Assembly: GCA_029747585.1 (NCBI GenBank)
Contig: JAPEVF010000034.1
Span: 105,823 to 169,822 of the forward strand
Origin: Pleurotus djamor
Taxonomy: Eukaryota > Basidiomycota > Agaricomycetes > Agaricales > Pleurotaceae
DNA length: 64,000 nucleotides
Reading direction: 5' to 3'
Positions 44,277 to 55,320 of the stretch are shown piece by piece. The position numbers and the translations under genes are program-made. The notes below the pieces were generated by a model. That model was given only the letters and a program-made list of their open reading frames with translations. It was not told the DNA's origin and did not search any database. The stretch's first letter is position 1. Every line of letters starts with the position of its first letter.

Positions 44277-45922
44277 ATGTCAGAAACGCGTCCACGACCG
44301 CGTCCGCGCCCACGACCACGCGCGAAACCAGCAGCCACCGATGCCTCGTCGTCGTCGAGCACGACTCAGGTGCAGGATGAAGATGCTTTGTTCATGCGGA
44401 ACACAACGCGTACATCAACGACTTGGAAAGCGCTCGAACAGCTTGATAGATGTAAGCGCGAAGTTATGCGTAAACATCTGTTTTGCTCTTTCTGACCTTG
44501 TTTACCGCATAGCCGTCTCAGCAAAGTCTTCTCGAAACGAGGACCATGAAGACGGTAGCAGTTCTCCAAAGAGAAAGAACAAACGTAAATCAGACGAGAC
44601 GCTAGAGACGCTTCGTAGTCGGTGTGTGGACTTCTATTTCCCATCTCAGGAAGGCTCGGGAAACTAAATTACCTGAACCTAGTATTGTTTCCACAGAGCT
44701 CAGCTCGGACGAGGACATTGAGATCGTCTCAGTCAGCCCGTCCAAGAAGAGCCCACGGAAACGATCACGTATATCCCACAGCCCTTCGCGCTCACGATCG
44801 AGGTCCATAACGCCACCGCCAGCTTTACCGATGCATCAAATTCAGACCGCAAGAAACGTCGTTCAGTATGTACCCGCCGTGACTCACTGGAAGCTTGCAT
44901 ACTGACTCGTACCGCTACAGAAAAGCGCTTGCGAGGCCTCGATCCCCCTCTCCAATAGTATTCGAGGAAGAGGTGTCTACGGATACTATTGCACTCGACC
45001 CCGAGCTCGCTCGGATCGCTGAAGCAGCTCGTTCAAAGGCCAAGCTATACCAAACGAACGGCCGAGTGTCTTCGATATTCATAGACGACGAAGCGCCTCT
45101 GCATACCTCGGGAACCATCACTATATGCGTTAGATGGAGGCCACATCCATTGAACACTGCTGCTCAGCCTCAGATTTGGGCATTTAAATTGCATCGAGTA
45201 AGTCCATCGCAGATTTTGACGCCTTACGCGCTAAAAGCATTTATGAAGGACGGCACGTTCCACAGGCTTTTCGACGAAATCGCAGATGCCGCTGGTGTGA
45301 GGACGGAGAATTTGATCGTTACATACGACGACAAGCGTGTGTTCGCGTCCTCCACCCCTGATGCTTTGGACATGCCCCCTGAAGCAGACCTCGGTGCGTC
45401 CATTTGTTGTGGCTCTGTTACTTCTTACTGACGCGGTGTCTAGTTGGCTGTGATGTACCGACCTATGAATACTCTCGGAAGCATCAACGTTCCTCTTCTC
45501 TCGCGAGGGATGATCTTTCTCATGACGACGCAGTACCTCACCTTCCGCAGTCTAGAGGTGCGACTGCGCCGCCACACAGTGACAATGAATCCGACAACGA
45601 ATCAATCGCGAGCAATGCTAATACATTCAAACTCATCGTTCGGTCCAGACTCACTGGTGAACAGGAGTTTACACTTACTGTCCGACCCACCACAAAGTGC
45701 GGCGCCATTGTGAAGGCGTTCCTCAAGCGTGCTGGGTTGAGTGACCGATATCCTATGGCTGGCGAGGCAGCCCCTCCGCCCACGTCGAAGAAGAAAGGAA
45801 GAGCCTCGACAGCGGCGAAGGACCCACGATTATCTGTTGATGGTGACATCGCAGACAACGGTGCAGAAATCGAAACCTTTGACCTGGACGAGGGTGATCA
45901 GGTCGAGATAGTTGGGCTATAA
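44277..45922 (+). CDS. rad60: Rad60/Esc2/NIP45-like protein with C-terminal SUMO-like domain
   Basis: Exons 44277-44451, 44513-44621, 44650-44865, 44921-45197, 45249-45393 and 45444-45922 join in frame to about 466 residues. The N-terminus is an Arg-Pro repeat (R-P-R-P-R-P). A disordered basic region holds an acidic-flanked hydrophobic motif D-I-E-I-V-S-V-S that fits a SUMO-interacting motif. A first SUMO-like fold is suggested at the region around W-R-P-H-P, F-H-R-L-F-D-E-I-A-D and Y-D-D-K-R-V-F. The C-terminal SUMO-like domain runs from F-K-L-I-V-R-S-R to D-L-D-E-G-D-Q-V-E-I-V-G-L, ending like Rad60 but with no di-Gly processing site. A disordered insert of about 20 residues interrupts it. 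Rad60 family proteins work with the Smc5-Smc6 complex and the SUMO ligase Nse2 in genome stability. The 51-nt intron at 45198-45248 has no stop and is a multiple of three. Confidence 0.82.
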
Positions 45923-46007
45923 AGTTTTCACTCTTATTTGGGATCCGGTGTGTACTACAAGTCCTGTAATACCTCATACACGTGCATAATACCATGCATA
46001 CCATAAT

Positions 46008-47148
46008 TTAGTGCTGACTTTCTGGGGCTGCGTTGCGAACAAGGATGCGAGCATTATTCACGAAAGCTCTTATGAGTTCATCAAATGCACTCTGTTCGGC
46101 TTCAGAATAAATAGGGTTGCGGCGCATGTGTGCAGTTGAGATCAGCAATTCAGAACGAGCGATTTCAAGTTCGAGCTCCCATGTAATTTGGGTCTCAGAG
46201 AAAGTCGGTCAATGAAGGCGCGTGGTAAGGATGAATTCACATACTTGGGGTGTGAAGCCTGTTGACGTGACTTGNGTCAAATCAATACTAAACTCTTCAT
46301 GTGAGTAACTCAGACGATCCTTCCGTCGCGTCTTTGTAGGAGAGCCAACGGGGTGAGGTACTTCACATACAAGTTANTACGTGGNGATAACAGGGATGAG
46401 TGATGACGGCCTCACCATGATGTTCAAAATTCACAGAAACTCTCCAATCCGCAGAGTTTTTTGGGCTGTATATATCCAGGTTCCCAAGACGCATCTTGTG
46501 AATGCTTTGCAGGACTTGACCATCGGCCTCGTTGCGAGTAACGCGTATCTTGTCACGGCGGCCGTCTTCTGGAGTAAAGAAATTATCAATCAGGCGCAGG
46601 TGGTTGTATTTCAGCGGCGTAGAATGACGGGTAGCCGGTTGGGTCATGAGGCGATTGAGNAGGGTGTTATAGTGTTTGTGCTGATGCTGGGAGAACCTTT
46701 TGAGGTTGATGGTCACGTCCCGCCTGGTAGGAGTAGAGAAAGCTCACCATTGACATGTTTGAGTCGAAATGATAGTCCGACCTGTGAGTCGGAAGAACTG
46801 AGCAGTAACGAGGTCAGGTCATGAGATGAAGTGAACTGACGAAATATTCAACGTACTTGCTTCCCCGAGAATGTCAATTTTCAGCCTGTCATCCGCGCCC
46901 TTCTGCTTCAAGAGGCCAATTTTTGCCTCGACTTCGATGTGGCCTGGGAGGTCGGGTCGATTTGAGATGTGGTGGTGGACAAAGTCTGCAACCTCTTTGA
47001 TGAACTCGTCCAGAGGTTCGACGCCNAGAATCGACAGTGAAAGGGGAGGCAAGGGACCACCGTTTGTGGATTCGTAGTTCGANTGACCGTCCGAGGACAT
47101 TTTGGGTCGTTTCGCAGGCGGTGGGGATGTTGAGTTTCGTCTTGACAT
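46008..47148 (-). CDS. CET1: mRNA 5'-triphosphatase, Cet1 type (capping enzyme beta subunit)
   Basis: The start at 47148 opens M-S-R-R-N-S-T-S-P-P-P-A-K-R. The first metal-binding strand reads H-I-E-V-E-A-K-I-G, the glutamate motif of the triphosphate-tunnel fold. A large exon (about 46410-46720) carries T-I-N-L-K-R-F-S, the H-Y-N-T-x-L-N-R-L block, N-F-F-T-P-E-D-G-R-R-D-K-I-R-V-T and W-R-V-S-V-N-F-E. A later exon has I-T-W-E-L-E-L-E-I-A, the second glutamate strand. The final exon ends near residue R-N-A-A-P-E-S-Q-H. Fungal Cet1 removes the gamma phosphate of nascent mRNA as the first step of capping, by a metal-dependent mechanism unrelated to the animal enzyme. Exons are about five; the junction after the first (near 46857) was not resolved. 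Its stop is 85 bp from the convergent Rad60-like stop. Confidence 0.85.
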
Positions 47149-47302
47149 TGAGCAGAAAACGTTGNTACCACGGCGCTAATGCGAATTGCTTCCGAACTGC
47201 TCAGTCCTTCGAAATCCAATAAATAGTGGACGGCTGGACTTGNGCTCAGCTTCTCGCACTGCGCACNATTCTTNTTTCCTTGTACTCGTCCTTTCAATCA
47301 TC
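47149..47302. promoter_or_regulatory. 154-bp divergent promoter, Cet1 / unknown gene
   Basis: The divergent start codons at 47148 (minus) and 47303 (plus) leave 154 bp for both promoters. The interval holds several ambiguous bases and no site that I can name. Confidence 0.5.
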
Positions 47303-48899
47303 ATGGGCATCTCAGCCTCCAGTTCAGCCGGTCTTGCTAACCCAGCACCTGTTTACTCNGGCATCGACAAGCTCACTGCAATCTTCGAGGATGCCCAGGA
47401 TGAATCTGGGTCGTCCTCTATCAGCCATCTNGCCGTCTGGAAAGANNCNNTACCCATTCTNACNGATGGTCTNCTGGGACTCCCCGTGCCAGACAAATGT
47501 CGCGTCGTAGCGATGCACATCCTAAAAGAAACCNTCACCGCCCCNTATCACGAAATGCTGATCTTCGAGGTCATCTCAGAGGCGAAAAATAAATACTACC
47601 TCCGAGTCGANCGTTTCGTCGCCAANCCAAANNTGACCATGTTGGCNGCNTCNGAATCAAAAGCCCANCTAACAGAGAACAANTGTCGTTCTGAACATCA
47701 AGCNCAGGTTGCNCGACGCCTNGAGTCNATAGTAGGCCNAACCTTCGATAAGGCTACNTCCGNATTTTTCGACCCTGAGAAAGATTCATTTCGGCGTCTC
47801 CTAGATCTCCTGGCGTTCCTNTCCAAAGAAGACTACGGAGATTACAATCTATGGGACCGCAGTTGTTACTGGTTCTCNTCAATGATCTACCGNACNTTCT
47901 GCAAAGTCTACATTCCCATACAAGAAATCAAAGGTGGTGCCTACCACAACCTGGGGAAATTCGCTAGGAAAGGGTACGGAATAGACCATCTCAGCACCTT
48001 CCTCGACGACAATGGAAAACTACTTGAGGCTTGGGAAGCCAACAAATCCGCTTGGACACCCATTGCCCGTTTCCTTTGCAAAGAGAAAGGCAGAGGAGTT
48101 GTTANATACGATCCTGCGCGGAACAAATTTGTTGTTTCNACCCGAGTGGGATTTGTACGTTCGAGCCTTCCCTTCGCGTCCANATNNNAATAGTCTTGTC
48201 TAGGAATTCGATATATTCACAGGCGAAGGGCTCCAAGGAGACGATAGACCGGGGCATATCGCCAAAGGTCCATATTCTGCGGACCTCAATGGACGCATTA
48301 TCAACATCACAAGCCACGGCTCGTCNCCTGCCGACNTNAGGTTTAGGACCCGAGACGAAGCTCTCATCGTGTTCAATGGCATGCGTAACCTAATGAATGG
48401 CTTCCCGTTTAGTATGATCATCTTTCTGCTTNGCTTCATNAGNCATTTACTAACNNTGAGCTACAGCTATCCAACCAATAAAAATNCTTGTCGATCGTCG
48501 GCATACCGACATGCTTATTGCGCAATCACCGNNAGGACCAANATACCTCCCNTTCTCAGTTGCGTCGCTNTACCCATCCTACTCTCATTCTCNCACTCAN
48601 CNANCCTCNCNTTTCAGAGCCACACNNTACCCAAGCACCCGAACATCAAACTGTTCAAACCACTCTCNCTCCNAACCTCCCTTCTAGACAACGTAAGTGC
48701 CTCCTACACCTTATCTTAGGCTTAAAATGACTGGCTCTAGAAAATACCTCCGTTGGTTGAGTCGACGGAACCGCTTTCAGTTTGCTGGAAAGAGAAAGAA
48801 AACACTCTGATCTGGCGGAAAGAGTTCATCATACAAATTACGGAAGACGATCCCGATGGCTCATGGAGGAAATACTGGGAGACACATGTCTGTCGCTGA
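47303..48899 (+). CDS. Unrecognised fungal protein, frame full of ambiguous bases
   Basis: The first exon (47303-48154) encodes about 284 residues starting M-G-I-S-A-S-S-S-A-G-L, including L-P-V-P-D-K-C-R-V-V-A and Y-N-L-W-D-R-S-C-Y-W. A second exon from 48204 continues E-F-D-I-F-T-G-E-G-L-Q and ends near F-N-G-M-R-N-L-M-N-G-F-P. A third fragment ends near 48694 (N-L-P-S-R-Q). A last exon from 48741 reads P-P-L-V-E-S-T-E-P-L-S-V-C-W-K-E-K-E-N and ends K-Y-W-E-T-H-V-C-R at 48899. I do not recognise the family; no catalytic motif, membrane helix or signal peptide is evident. Thirty-three ambiguous bases fall in exon 1 and 26 of them are at third codon positions, so the frame is real and under constraint. 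Middle exon borders are uncertain. Confidence 0.6.
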
Positions 48900-49539
48900 T
48901 GAAGATCCTACCAGCTTGGATCCATCCTATCCGTACCCCATATGTACCTCTACCACTCNCATTCCCTTCATGTAGAGTATACTACGGTCAGTTGACGCCC
49001 CACAAAGTCGACACGAGGAAGAAGACATTCATTGACGGAACTCATGCTCAACGGCTTCTCGATTCTCACCCACGCCTCAGAAGAAGCAGAACCCGATGCC
49101 TCATGCCTCCCATGACTCGCACGCGCAGCGAGAGAAGCAGATTCCGGCGGAAAAGCAGCGCTGCGCGAAGAAGGACCAAAAGGGAGGTANATAAGGTGCA
49201 AAGGAGGGAGGAAGTCCAAACATAGTTCGCGCTTCGTTCGACCAAGATCATGTGNAGGAAGAGATGATTGGAGAAGCGCTTTCTTCGTTNACATCAATTC
49301 ATAAGTACATGAAGATCATTCCAAAACTACATTTAATATTGTGCCTACTTCGATCGACGCTATGATGAAAGGCTCAAGGTGGTTAGCAGATGCTTCAGGA
49401 TGTCAAAAGAAGACATGAACTTACCGCGGCGAGACCGCGAACCCTTCCAACCTCTTCCGAGAGCAACGTGGCCAAGGCTACTCCCCAGAAGAATCAAGAC
49501 CACCACGCAACACCCAACCATGAAAAAGAGGGACAACTT
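48900..49539. other. Intergenic region without supported gene
   Basis: This stretch follows the last exon of the preceding gene and includes its 3' end. Open frames here are short and lack motifs. It becomes increasingly purine-rich toward 49540. Confidence 0.4.
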
Positions 49540-50340
49540 AATGGAAGGAAACGGGACAGGGGAAAGGGGAGAAAGGGAGGAGAAGGGAAAGAGAAGCGGA
49601 CAAGAGAAACGAGAGAAGAAGGAAGAAAATTGAGGAATCAAGAGGAGGAGNAAAGAGAGGGAGAGAAAACGAAAAGAGAAAACAAGGAAAAGGAAACGGG
49701 AAAAGAAAGCGAAGAAAGAAATCAGAGATAGAAAACAGAGGAGGAAACAGAGAAGGAAGACGGAGGAAGGGAGACGAAGGAAAGAAATGGAGAAGGAAAA
49801 GGGAGAAAAATGAAAGAAAGAGAAAGAGAAAGAGCACGAGGAAAGGAAGGAAGGAAAGTGAACGGAGGAAGGAAACAGAGAAGGAAAACGAAGGAAGGAA
49901 ATGGAGACAGAAAGCGGAGAAAGAAAGCGGAGAAGAAAGGCGAGGAAAGAACATCGAAGAGCAAGGAAACAGAGAAAGGAAATGAGGAAAGAAGATGAAG
50001 ACAGAAAACGAAAGAGGGAGAGGGGGAAAGAGAGAAATCCACCCACAGCGGAAGAAAAAGAGAGAGAAGGAGAGGATGCGAAATCAAGAGAAGGAAAAGA
50101 GGAAGGAAAGGAAAGATAGAGAGAGAAAGAGAGAGAAAGAGAGAAATGGAAGAAAGAAAAGAGGTGGAACGAGAGAAAACGAAAGGGAAACTTGGAAAAC
50201 GAAGAGAAGAGAGAAGAAGGAAGAAAGAAGGAGAAAGGTTAAACAAGAGAGGAGATGGAAGGAGGAGAAAAAACAAGAATAAGCGAAGTAGAGAAGCAAG
50301 AACAAGAGAGAGAAGGAAATGTGAAAAGAGAAAGTAGTCC
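49540..50340 (+). repeat. About 800-bp polypurine (GA-rich) tract
   Basis: The plus strand is almost entirely A and G, mainly imperfect GAAA, GAGA and GGAAA runs, for about 800 bases, with scattered C or T. It creates long artificial open frames on both strands (Lys/Glu/Arg-rich on plus; Phe/Ser/Leu-rich on minus), which I do not treat as genes. It is a degenerate microsatellite of the kind able to form triplex DNA. Confidence 0.85.
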
Positions 50341-50438
50341 GTGTCCGTAGTCTATAGTCCGTAGCAAATGTCCGTAAGAGTAAGAAGAAAAAAGTCCCAA
50401 AGAGTCCGGAAAGTCCAACCACAAAGACAAAGCCACGT

Positions 50439-51278
50439 TCACGCCCGCTTGGAGGCGCTCTTCACGCTAGCACTTCGCGTCGTCTTCGATCGTCTTGCAA
50501 CCCGCATCGGTTGGGAGTAGCTCCCAGGCCACTGATTAGCCTTCAACCAAGCCCGACGTCTTGCTTCGATCAGCCACTTCGGCTCGCCTTCATGTCGTGG
50601 ATCCGGATACTCGTACACAAGAGTATACGCCGTGAGAGATCGATGATCCTCTTGAGGTCTTCTGCCCTCGAAGCGCGTATTCTCAGGGAGAGTCTTCAGC
50701 CATTCTCCCGACGCTTCGAGAAGTAGCTGGAATTCCGCGTTCTCGTCACGCTGAGTAGGTTGACGAACACAGATAGAAGGAGTTGCATGAGTACCGGGGA
50801 GGACGATGGTGCCATCTGTGGGGATTCCTTCAGGGGTAACCAGGGAGATTGATTCGGTGACAGGAGGTGTGCGGTACTGGAGGATGCTATTCATGCCCTG
50901 ATAACTGAACTGAGCTTTAGACTGAGACGGCGTAGACGAGCAAGGAGGTGGGAGAATAGGCTGTCTAACGAGAGGTTCCAATGACGAGATACGAGGCCAG
51001 CGGAACGCGTGGGTGGCTGAACTGAGGATTCCGCCAAAGGTTCCGAGGAGTTTAGACGATGTAGTTTCGCGTTCGTCAGAAGGGAGAGAAGAAGTCGCCC
51101 GCGACTTGTTCATGATGTTGGGTGTTGATTGTGAGTCTGAGTTCCCTTTGTTGAGCATGTCAAAGGCTTGACCGAAGGACGGCATAGGCGTCGCGCTACC
51201 CCTTTCCATGACGTCGAGGGCGCGCTGCTCGTCGGTGGTAGAAGGAGAGATAGACGGAGCGTAGAGCATAGTTAACAT
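50439..51278 (-). CDS. Unrecognised basic-tailed protein
   Basis: The single open frame from the first in-frame ATG (51278, M-L-T-M-L-Y-A-P-S) encodes about 279 residues. The first half is Ser/Pro-rich and disordered. The second half has a more ordered, charged stretch (N-A-E-F-Q-L-L-L-E-A-S-G-E-W-L, then W-L-I-E-A-R-R-R-A-W-L-K-A-N-Q-W-P). The C-terminal tail is strongly basic (R-R-S-K-T-T-R-S-A-S-V-K-S-A-S-K-R-A). No family was recognised. It diverges from the membrane-protein gene starting at 51611 and its stop lies about 100 bp from the purine tract. Confidence 0.6.
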   Translation of the reverse strand: MLTMLYAPSISPSTTDEQRALDVMERGSATPMPSFGQAFDMLNKGNSDSQSTPNIMNKSRATSSLPSDERETTSSKLLGTFGGILSSATHAFRWPRISSLEPLVRQPILPPPCSSTPSQSKAQFSYQGMNSILQYRTPPVTESISLVTPEGIPTDGTIVLPGTHATPSICVRQPTQRDENAEFQLLLEASGEWLKTLPENTRFEGRRPQEDHRSLTAYTLVYEYPDPRHEGEPKWLIEARRRAWLKANQWPGSYSQPMRVARRSKTTRSASVKSASKRA

Positions 51279-51610
51279 GACTGAGAGAAGAAGTTCGAGG
51301 TTTATGGGGAAAGTGCGTTGGACAAAAAACTTGTTGATGATGATGGTAAGAGGAAGAAAGATAGCAAGTGGCTGGGAAGCCTCGCGCTGGGACTTATACA
51401 CATTTGTTTAGGAGAGACGCATACCGGGAGCGGGAGCGGGTACGTCCTACGGTACGGAAGCGTTGAAGAACGGACTGACAAGTGACGGCGCCAAACTAGG
51501 ACGTAAATTGTCTCCATAAATTAGCTTTTTCCCACAAGGGTCACTATTGTTTCCATGCGATCGCCATTTCCAGGGATTTTTACTTGTTCTCCTCCTCGTT
51601 CCTCTTCCTC

Positions 51611-53290
51611 ATGGCCACCGACCGATGCTTTTCAGAGGATTCGGATCGTTCATCCCTCGAAATATCTCCCCTCGACTCGTCTACTGCACTTATCCTTGTT
51701 CACGACGATGATGATGACGACTACTTTGGCGACAATTCCCCCGTCGAGGATAACAGCGACGAGCCTCAGTTTCAAGTCGTCGCCAAGCCTTCGGTGTCTC
51801 CCCTGAGCCCGTCGATCGTCTTTCTTCATCTACTGTCACCTCTGGTTAAGCTCGGTGCCATGCTTATACCCAGCGCCGCCATGCCCCTGAAATACGCATT
51901 GCCTGGGATATTGGTGTTTGCGTTGGCTTCTGCATTCTCTCAGCATTTGTGTTACCTACTTTCGCGGCATCTGAGAAAGCATGCGATGGAAGACATTGTA
52001 CCGCAAGTATTCGCGAGGGGGAGGGGCAAGGAGAAGCACCGGAATATGCTCAGGCGCGTCACCAAACTCTGCGTTGGAGCTACCCGGTTGCTGCTTTGTA
52101 TCGTATATTTCCAAGGTACGTCTGTCATTTCAGTGTCATAGGGTTGTGGTAGCTGAAGTTATTGTACAGAGGCCATAAACAACATCCTTCCACTCGTTCC
52201 CAAAGCTCTCAGCATATCACCACGGCTGGTCCTCACTATCCTTTTCGGCGTTCCTTTACTTCCCCTATCTACCACACTTTCCTTCTCTTCCCTCAGAATT
52301 ACCTTCGCCTCGAGCGTATCCATTATCTCCTACATCGCGTGGTTCATCTGTGTCGCCATTGCTCACGCCCATGGAGCCCTGCGTTCTTCGGCCGGTTGGC
52401 CTAGCATGGGCATGCTTTGGCAGGGCGTCACCGTGATAGCGTTCGCCTACACTCGTCCGACCACACTCCATTTATCCTCTGCCTTGGCTCGCTACAAGCC
52501 CCCGACCGTCGCATCCAAGTCTCCCAAGTATCGTAGCTTCGATACGCTCTCGCTTCTCTCCTTGGCGGTAGCAACATGCATGATCCTTCCTCTAGCCTTC
52601 TTCAGCACTCTAAGCAAGGATTCAGCGGTAAGCAGATAGCCATCATCTTCATGTCTCGATTATTGAGTCGTCTAAGACCTCTTTACAGCCGCCATCTGGT
52701 CCTGGCGTGCCTCAGACAAAACAGCCTATCGCCATATTCCAGACTATCACCCTCCTCCTAGCGATCCCGCCGCTTATCATTTCTATGCCGACCCTTCCTA
52801 TTCCTCAGCGGCTCCACCATCTTACAGGACCTACTGTCACGAAGACAGTGATGGTTGTTCTGCTGTTGACATCCTCTATCCTACCCGCATTCCTACTATC
52901 CGTTGTAAACAACCTAGCTTTGATCCTCACTCTTTGTAGCACATTTTTCGTCCCCGGTCAGTCACTCCTCCGATTTTTATCATTGTCCGTCAACACTGGA
53001 TACCTCCTGCAGCTTTCCTCCACATTGTTGTCCACAATTTCAAACGCCCTCTGTCGATCATTGTACCAACCCACCCATCCACCCCCATCACAACACACTC
53101 CCCCGTACATCCCGAGCCCTCAACACCAATATCAGCCAATGACGAACTCTTGCAGCGCAAAGAGCGTCTTCTCCAGAAACGCCAGTTCCGAAAAAGACTT
53201 GTTTGGGATCTGGGTGCTTGGATCATGGTCATTCCTTTGAGCGGAGGTGGTGTTTTCTGGGCTGTTGGTAGGAGCGCTGGGAAGTGGTGA
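51611..53290 (+). CDS. Multi-pass membrane transporter-like protein
   Basis: Exons 51611-52115, 52170-52627, 52689-52956 and 53013-53290 join in frame to about 502 residues. An acidic N-terminal tail of about 50 residues (with a run of Asp) precedes roughly nine to ten hydrophobic helices and a cytoplasmic loop with many basic residues (R-G-R-G-K-E-K-H-R). The C-terminus has a proline-rich loop, a heptad-like basic stretch (L-L-Q-R-K-E-R-L-L-Q-K-R) and a last membrane helix ending G-G-V-F-W-A-V-G. The layout resembles fungal vacuolar amino-acid transporters of the AAAP superfamily, but I see no diagnostic motif, so the substrate is unknown. Its last exon was copied in the downstream duplication (about 55321-55430). 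Confidence 0.7.
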
Positions 53291-53394
53291 AGATGTAATC
53301 GTTGAATTCTGGGCTATTTACCAATTATTTGTATTTTGTAACGTCGTTGGTGGACTTTCAATTGCATGACTCTTCGGTTTCTGGTCACCATACA

Positions 53395-54644
53395 ATGCAT
53401 TTTCCACCAGAACTTGTTGAGGATGTCGTTCGTTGGCTGCGAGAGGATAAATCCACCCTCGGTCGCGCCAGCCTCGCCTCACGGATCTGGGCATTATCTT
53501 GTCGACCTCGATTGTTCCACGCGGTTAGCGTTCAACTCAACTCTGCGTCCCGATTCTGGGATCTCGTCCGCTCTCCCCATAATACGCTCATCGACAATAT
53601 CCACTCTTTGACTTTCTGCGCTGGAGATGCAAGCGATTCCGATATCCACCTTGCCTTCGATTCCGCCACCGCACAAACGCTACCAATCTTTCCGAATGTC
53701 AAAACCGTCGAGGTCCAGCGTATCTCATCTCGTGTAGATATACGAGGAATGCAGTCTTGGATGCGATCCAAGTTGCCTGATATCAAAGAATTGGCTATCT
53801 GCGGAATGACAGTGTGCCGGTCGCAGTCGTTTGAGGAGTTCGTGCGTAGTTTCTCTGGGTTGGAGTCATTGTACCTCTCGGAGGTGCTTTTCGACCATCC
53901 AGTCGGGTCTGTCAGAGGAACCACGCTCCCTCCGACGCTGAAAGCCCTCAGCCTTTTTGGTAGCTCTATCCTCGTCCTTGGTATCCTTTATCCATCCGGA
54001 CGAAACCTCCCAGCCCACGAAGTTCCAAAACTCGAATCCCTCGCGCTCTTTACTTTGTCCACGCGCTCCATAGATCCAGTCAAACTCGCCCTCAGGGACT
54101 CTAGTGGTCACCTTCGCAGTTTGACCTTTCGTTTTCCGGATATCGATAACAATGCCTCCGTCTCGGGTGCGACTTACTTTTTCATCCACTAAATTGAACC
54201 TTCTACTAACTTTGCGCCATAGGGCAGTTCGTCTCCATGATAGACCTACGCCAAAACCCAAACCTTGAGAAATTTCGAATTGGGGTCGGTCTGGCGTACA
54301 CCGGACCCGATGGGCATATAGCTTCATTGCCTGACATCCTTCGACTCTTTAACCAACTATCAAACCACACCAAACTGCGCAGTGTAACCATCGCTGCGCT
54401 GTTCATGTATGCTTCGGACCTTGATGGGACTGAAGACCGAGCCCACTTCTGGCACGCTGTTGATGTCTTATTTGGCGACGGCAAGAACTCGAACTTTCCT
54501 GGATTGAAGTCGTTGATCATAGAGATGACACCTCGAGATGACAACCCCCTCTCTTATGAAGAATTCGTGGTGTATATGTCGAACAAGTTGCCCCGGGTGA
54601 AGGAGAGAGGGCTACTTCAGTTTGAAGAAGAAAGTTGGTTTTGA
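53395..54644 (+). CDS. F-box protein, tandem copy 1
   Basis: Exons 53395-54166 and 54223-54644 join in frame to about 397 residues. The start M-H-F-P-P-E-L-V-E-D-V-V opens an F-box (P-P-E-L-V, then L-A-S-R-I-W-A-L-S-C-R) that should bind Skp1. Leucine-rich irregular repeats follow (L-E-S-L-Y-L-S-E-V, L-K-A-L-S-L-F, L-E-S-L-A-L-F). The last exon begins G-Q-F-V-S-M-I-D-L-R-Q-N-P-N-L-E-K-F. The substrate is unknown. The frame is open further upstream, but this ATG matches the start of copy 2, where the protein also begins M-x-F-P-P-E-L-V-E. Copy 2 lies 0.9 kb downstream. Confidence 0.75.
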
Positions 54645-55320
54645 TTCTTTTTTTCGTGAGTCCTTGATCGCACATCTACGCCTTCACCGGCGGCCACCCC
54701 TTGAACTCATGGAAACCGTACTTGTCAGTTACTGACGAAGGCATCGATGGCGCTGGCGCGGTGCAGTGCAGGTCTAGACGCATGGCGATCTTACTCAACT
54801 GAACATGGATTCCCTTCCTCGCGTTCGATGCTGATACGAAACTCGCAATTCATGTAAACGGGCCCTCATATAAGAACCTATATCCCAAGCTTCGTAGAGT
54901 GCGTCATCGAAGCTCAGGACCTCCTTATGCACTCGCTATCGGGATGTTTTTACAAGCTATGATTCAATATGTCGTGGGTTATCTTGCACAGGCCGAAAGG
55001 TCTCCAGCCATGTTCCCCGACCTTCATCATGTCACCTTTGGGTAGAATTTGCTAGTTTTCTTGTGGATGCAGCGCCCCAAAAACGATGAACAGACCTGAC
55101 ACACCCCAGTGCAATCAACGAAGACATGCTTGGCGATCTCACCATGGACGGCCTCTTCCTTCCTCATGTTCGACGCTGATACGTACCTCCCAAACCATGT
55201 AAATCAGGCCCTAATCTATGAGCCCAGCCCTCATAGAGTCCTGTCATCAAAGCTCTGGGCCCGACGCATCGACTGGTCGAATCAGTCATTTATATGTCAA
55301 AGCATACTGTTGTAAGGCAA
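54645..55320. other. Decayed duplicated segments between F-box copies
   Basis: No gene is supported. Two degenerate copies of one segment lie at about 54775-54915 and 55113-55262. Shared words include a G-C-T-G-A-T-A-C-G block, C-A-T-G-T-A-A-A and a run near A-T-C-A/G-A-A-G-C-T-C. Frames are broken. They appear to be relics of a coding segment once next to the F-box gene. Confidence 0.5.

Noticed and set aside
49360..50430. Open frames of up to 228 codons on both strands of the purine tract
   Set aside because: They follow from the skewed base composition; they overlap each other and have no domain or splice logic.
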